Positions 62,087-64,000 of a stretch of DNA of 64,000 bases are shown here, in pieces. The notes under the pieces were generated by a model. That model saw only the letters and a program-made list of their open reading frames with translations, was not told the origin of the DNA and ran no database searches. A program made the position numbers and the translations under genes. Positions within the stretch are counted from its first letter, which is position 1. The number at the start of each line of letters is the position of its first letter. Origin of the DNA: Maricaulis sp048269565 (GTDB lineage: Bacteria > Pseudomonadota > Alphaproteobacteria > Caulobacterales > Maricaulaceae); contig NZ_JBLXIK010000003.1 of assembly GCF_048269565.1 (NCBI RefSeq), positions 434,001-498,000 on the forward strand. Direction: 5' to 3'.

Positions 62087-64000
62087 TTAGTGTGCGAGCT
62101 GGGACTCGCTGCCATCCGTCGGCGTATTGGCCATACCGGCCAGGGCCGCGGCATCGGACTCGGTCCACTCGACCGGCTCGACCGGCTGGGTCAGGGCGCG
62201 GGCCAGGACTTCATCGGCGGTTTCGACCGCGATGATCTCCAGACCCTGTTTCACATTGTCCGGAATTTCGACGAGATCCTTCTCGTTCTCCTTCGGGATC
62301 AACACGGTCTTGACGCCGCCACGCAGGGCCGCGAGCAGTTTTTCCTTCAGCCCGCCGATCGGCAGGACATGGCCGCGCAGGGTGATCTCACCCGTCATTG
62401 CCAGATCCTTGCGCACCGGAATCCCGGTCAGCACCGAGACGATCGCCGTCATCATGCCGATACCGGCCGATGGACCATCCTTCGGCGTCGCGCCTTCGGG
62501 GACGTGGACATGGATGTCCGTGGTGCGGAACACCGTCGGCCGGATACCCATGGAAGGCGCCCGCGACTGCACGAATGAATTCGCCGCCGAGATCGATTCC
62601 TTCATCACATCGCGCAGATTGCCGGTGACCGTCATCTTGCCGCGACCGGGCATCTTGACCGCCTCGATCTGCAGCAGATCGCCGCCCGCTTCCGTCCAGG
62701 CCAGGCCGGTGACGAGACCGACACGGTCCTCGCGCTCGGATTCACCGAAACGGTATTTGCGGACGCCAGCGAATTCGCCAAGGTTTTCCGGCGTGATATC
62801 CACGCGTTCGGCCTTGCCGGTCTGCAGACGGCGCACCGATTTGCGGGCCAGATTGGCCAGTTCGCGCTCAAGATTACGCACGCCGGCTTCCTGGGCATAG
62901 TAGCGGATCAGATCGCGCACGGCATCATCAGACACCGACCAGTCGCTGGGCGACAGGGCGTGATTGACCATCTGCTTGGGGATCAAGTGGCGCTTGGCGA
63001 TCTCGAGCTTTTCATCCTCGGTATACCCGGCGATGCGGATGACTTCCATCCGGTCGAGAAGCGGTTGCGGCAGGTTCAGCGTATTGGCCGTCGTCACGAA
63101 CATGATATCCGACAGGTCATAATCGACCTCCAGATAGTGATCGTTGAACGTCGCATTCTGTTCCGGGTCGAGCACCTCAAGCAAGGCCGCAGACGGATCG
63201 CCGCGATAATCGGCGCCGAGCTTGTCGATTTCGTCGAGCAGGAAAAGTGGATTGCTCGACTTGATCTTCTTCATTGACTGGACGATCCGGCCCGGCATCG
63301 AACCGATATAGGTGCGGCGGTGGCCGCGGATTTCGGCCTCGTCACGCACGCCGCCCAGCGACATGCGCACGAAATCGCGCCCCGTCGCCTTGGCAATCGA
63401 ACGGCCGAGCGAGGTCTTGCCGACGCCCGGAGGCCCGACGAGACACAGGATGGGGCCACGCATCTTCCGGGTGCGCGCCTGGACGGCAAGATGCTCAAGG
63501 ATGCGTTCCTTGACCTTCTCGAGGCCGTAATGATCCGCATCGAGGATTTCCTCGGCCCGGTTCAGATCGTTCTTGAGGCGCTTGCGCTTGCCCCAGGGCA
63601 GCGCCAGGATCCAGTCGAGATAATTGCGCACGACCGTGGCTTCCGCCGACATCGGGCTCATCTGGCGAAGCTTCTTGAATTCAGCCTCGGCCTTGGCGCG
63701 GGCTTCCTTCGAGAGCTTGGCCTCGGCGAGACGGTCCTCGAGCTCGGCGAGCTCCTCACGGCTGTCATCGCCCTCACCCAGCTCGCGCTGGATCGCCTTC
63801 ATCTGCTCGTTGAGATAATATTCGCGCTGGGTCTTTTCCATCTGCCGCTTGACACGGCTGCGGATTTTCTTCTCGACCTGCAAGACGCCGATCTCGCCTT
63901 CCATCAGACCGAGAATGCGCTCGAGACGGGCGGCCGCATCGGGCTGTTCCAGCAGCGCCTGTTTTTCCTCGATCTTGACGGCGAGATGGGCCGCGATCGA
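62087..64000 (-). CDS. lon: ATP-dependent protease Lon, 5' end outside window
   Basis: Degrades misfolded and regulatory proteins in the cytoplasm. The C-terminal 637 residues are present. The visible order is the coiled-coil N-domain end (VEKKIRSRVKRQMEKTQREY), the AAA+ module with Walker A GPPGVGKTS and Walker B LFLLDEIDK, and the sensor region LPQPLLDRMEVIRIAGYTEDE. The protease domain has the catalytic Ser in PKDGPSAGIG and Lys in IGGLKEKLLAALRGG. The N-terminal domain lies beyond base 64000. Confidence 0.97.
   Translation of the reverse strand, partial: SIAAHLAVKIEEKQALLEQPDAAARLERILGLMEGEIGVLQVEKKIRSRVKRQMEKTQREYYLNEQMKAIQRELGEGDDSREELAELEDRLAEAKLSKEARAKAEAEFKKLRQMSPMSAEATVVRNYLDWILALPWGKRKRLKNDLNRAEEILDADHYGLEKVKERILEHLAVQARTRKMRGPILCLVGPPGVGKTSLGRSIAKATGRDFVRMSLGGVRDEAEIRGHRRTYIGSMPGRIVQSMKKIKSSNPLFLLDEIDKLGADYRGDPSAALLEVLDPEQNATFNDHYLEVDYDLSDIMFVTTANTLNLPQPLLDRMEVIRIAGYTEDEKLEIAKRHLIPKQMVNHALSPSDWSVSDDAVRDLIRYYAQEAGVRNLERELANLARKSVRRLQTGKAERVDITPENLGEFAGVRKYRFGESEREDRVGLVTGLAWTEAGGDLLQIEAVKMPGRGKMTVTGNLRDVMKESISAANSFVQSRAPSMGIRPTVFRTTDIHVHVPEGATPKDGPSAGIGMMTAIVSVLTGIPVRKDLAMTGEITLRGHVLPIGGLKEKLLAALRGGVKTVLIPKENEKDLVEIPDNVKQGLEIIAVETADEVLARALTQPVEPVEWTESDAAALAGMANTPTDGSESQLAH

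Overview
The window is GC-rich chromosomal DNA from an alphaproteobacterium. It is most like the Caulobacterales/Maricaulales (Maricaulis or a hyphomonad relative). That placement is an inference from gene content: a short prolyl-tRNA synthetase without the editing insert, a single RNase J, a DUF1467 gene, the order nuo-birA-coaX-rnj-mce-proS-lolC-lolD, and large TonB-dependent receptors. No rRNA or species marker is present, so the genus is uncertain.

Layout. 1-26083 (all minus strand) is one long housekeeping block: dnaE (cut by the window edge), a 31-codon membrane ORF, lolD, lolC, proS, a DUF1467 gene, methylmalonyl-CoA epimerase, rnj, coaX, birA and all fourteen nuo genes (nuoA first, nuoN last). 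Most junctions overlap or are only a few bases apart. Two unrecognised ORFs are built into the nuo operon. 26373-41715 holds accessory genes: two hydrolases, a patatin/outer-membrane barrel fusion, dodecin, a DEAD-box helicase, a sulfotransferase, a lipoprotein and two TonB-dependent receptors. 41952-47924 holds tRNA-Asp, bioA divergent from bioF-bioD, and an exported M14 peptidase.

48242-57454 is a mobile island of about 9.2 kb integrated in tRNA-Val. It is bounded by a 46-bp repeat of the tRNA 3' half, with one mismatch. It carries a P4-type integrase, an AlpA-like regulator, a replication-type helix-turn-helix protein followed by an iteron-like array, a HK97 prohead protease, a major capsid protein, a P27-like small terminase, and cargo. 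It has no large terminase, portal or tail gene. That makes a capsid-encoding phage satellite or a strongly reduced prophage the best readings, and this is the most interesting part of the window.

57563-60601 looks like a small envelope module: a TetR regulator divergent from a fatty acid hydroxylase/sterol desaturase-family gene, then a PspA-like gene and a YiaA-like gene. Three GAAC-N3-GTTC palindromes lie in its promoter regions and probably define one regulon. The window ends with pheA, preceded by a probable YF-codon leader peptide and attenuator, and the 3' part of lon (cut by the window edge).
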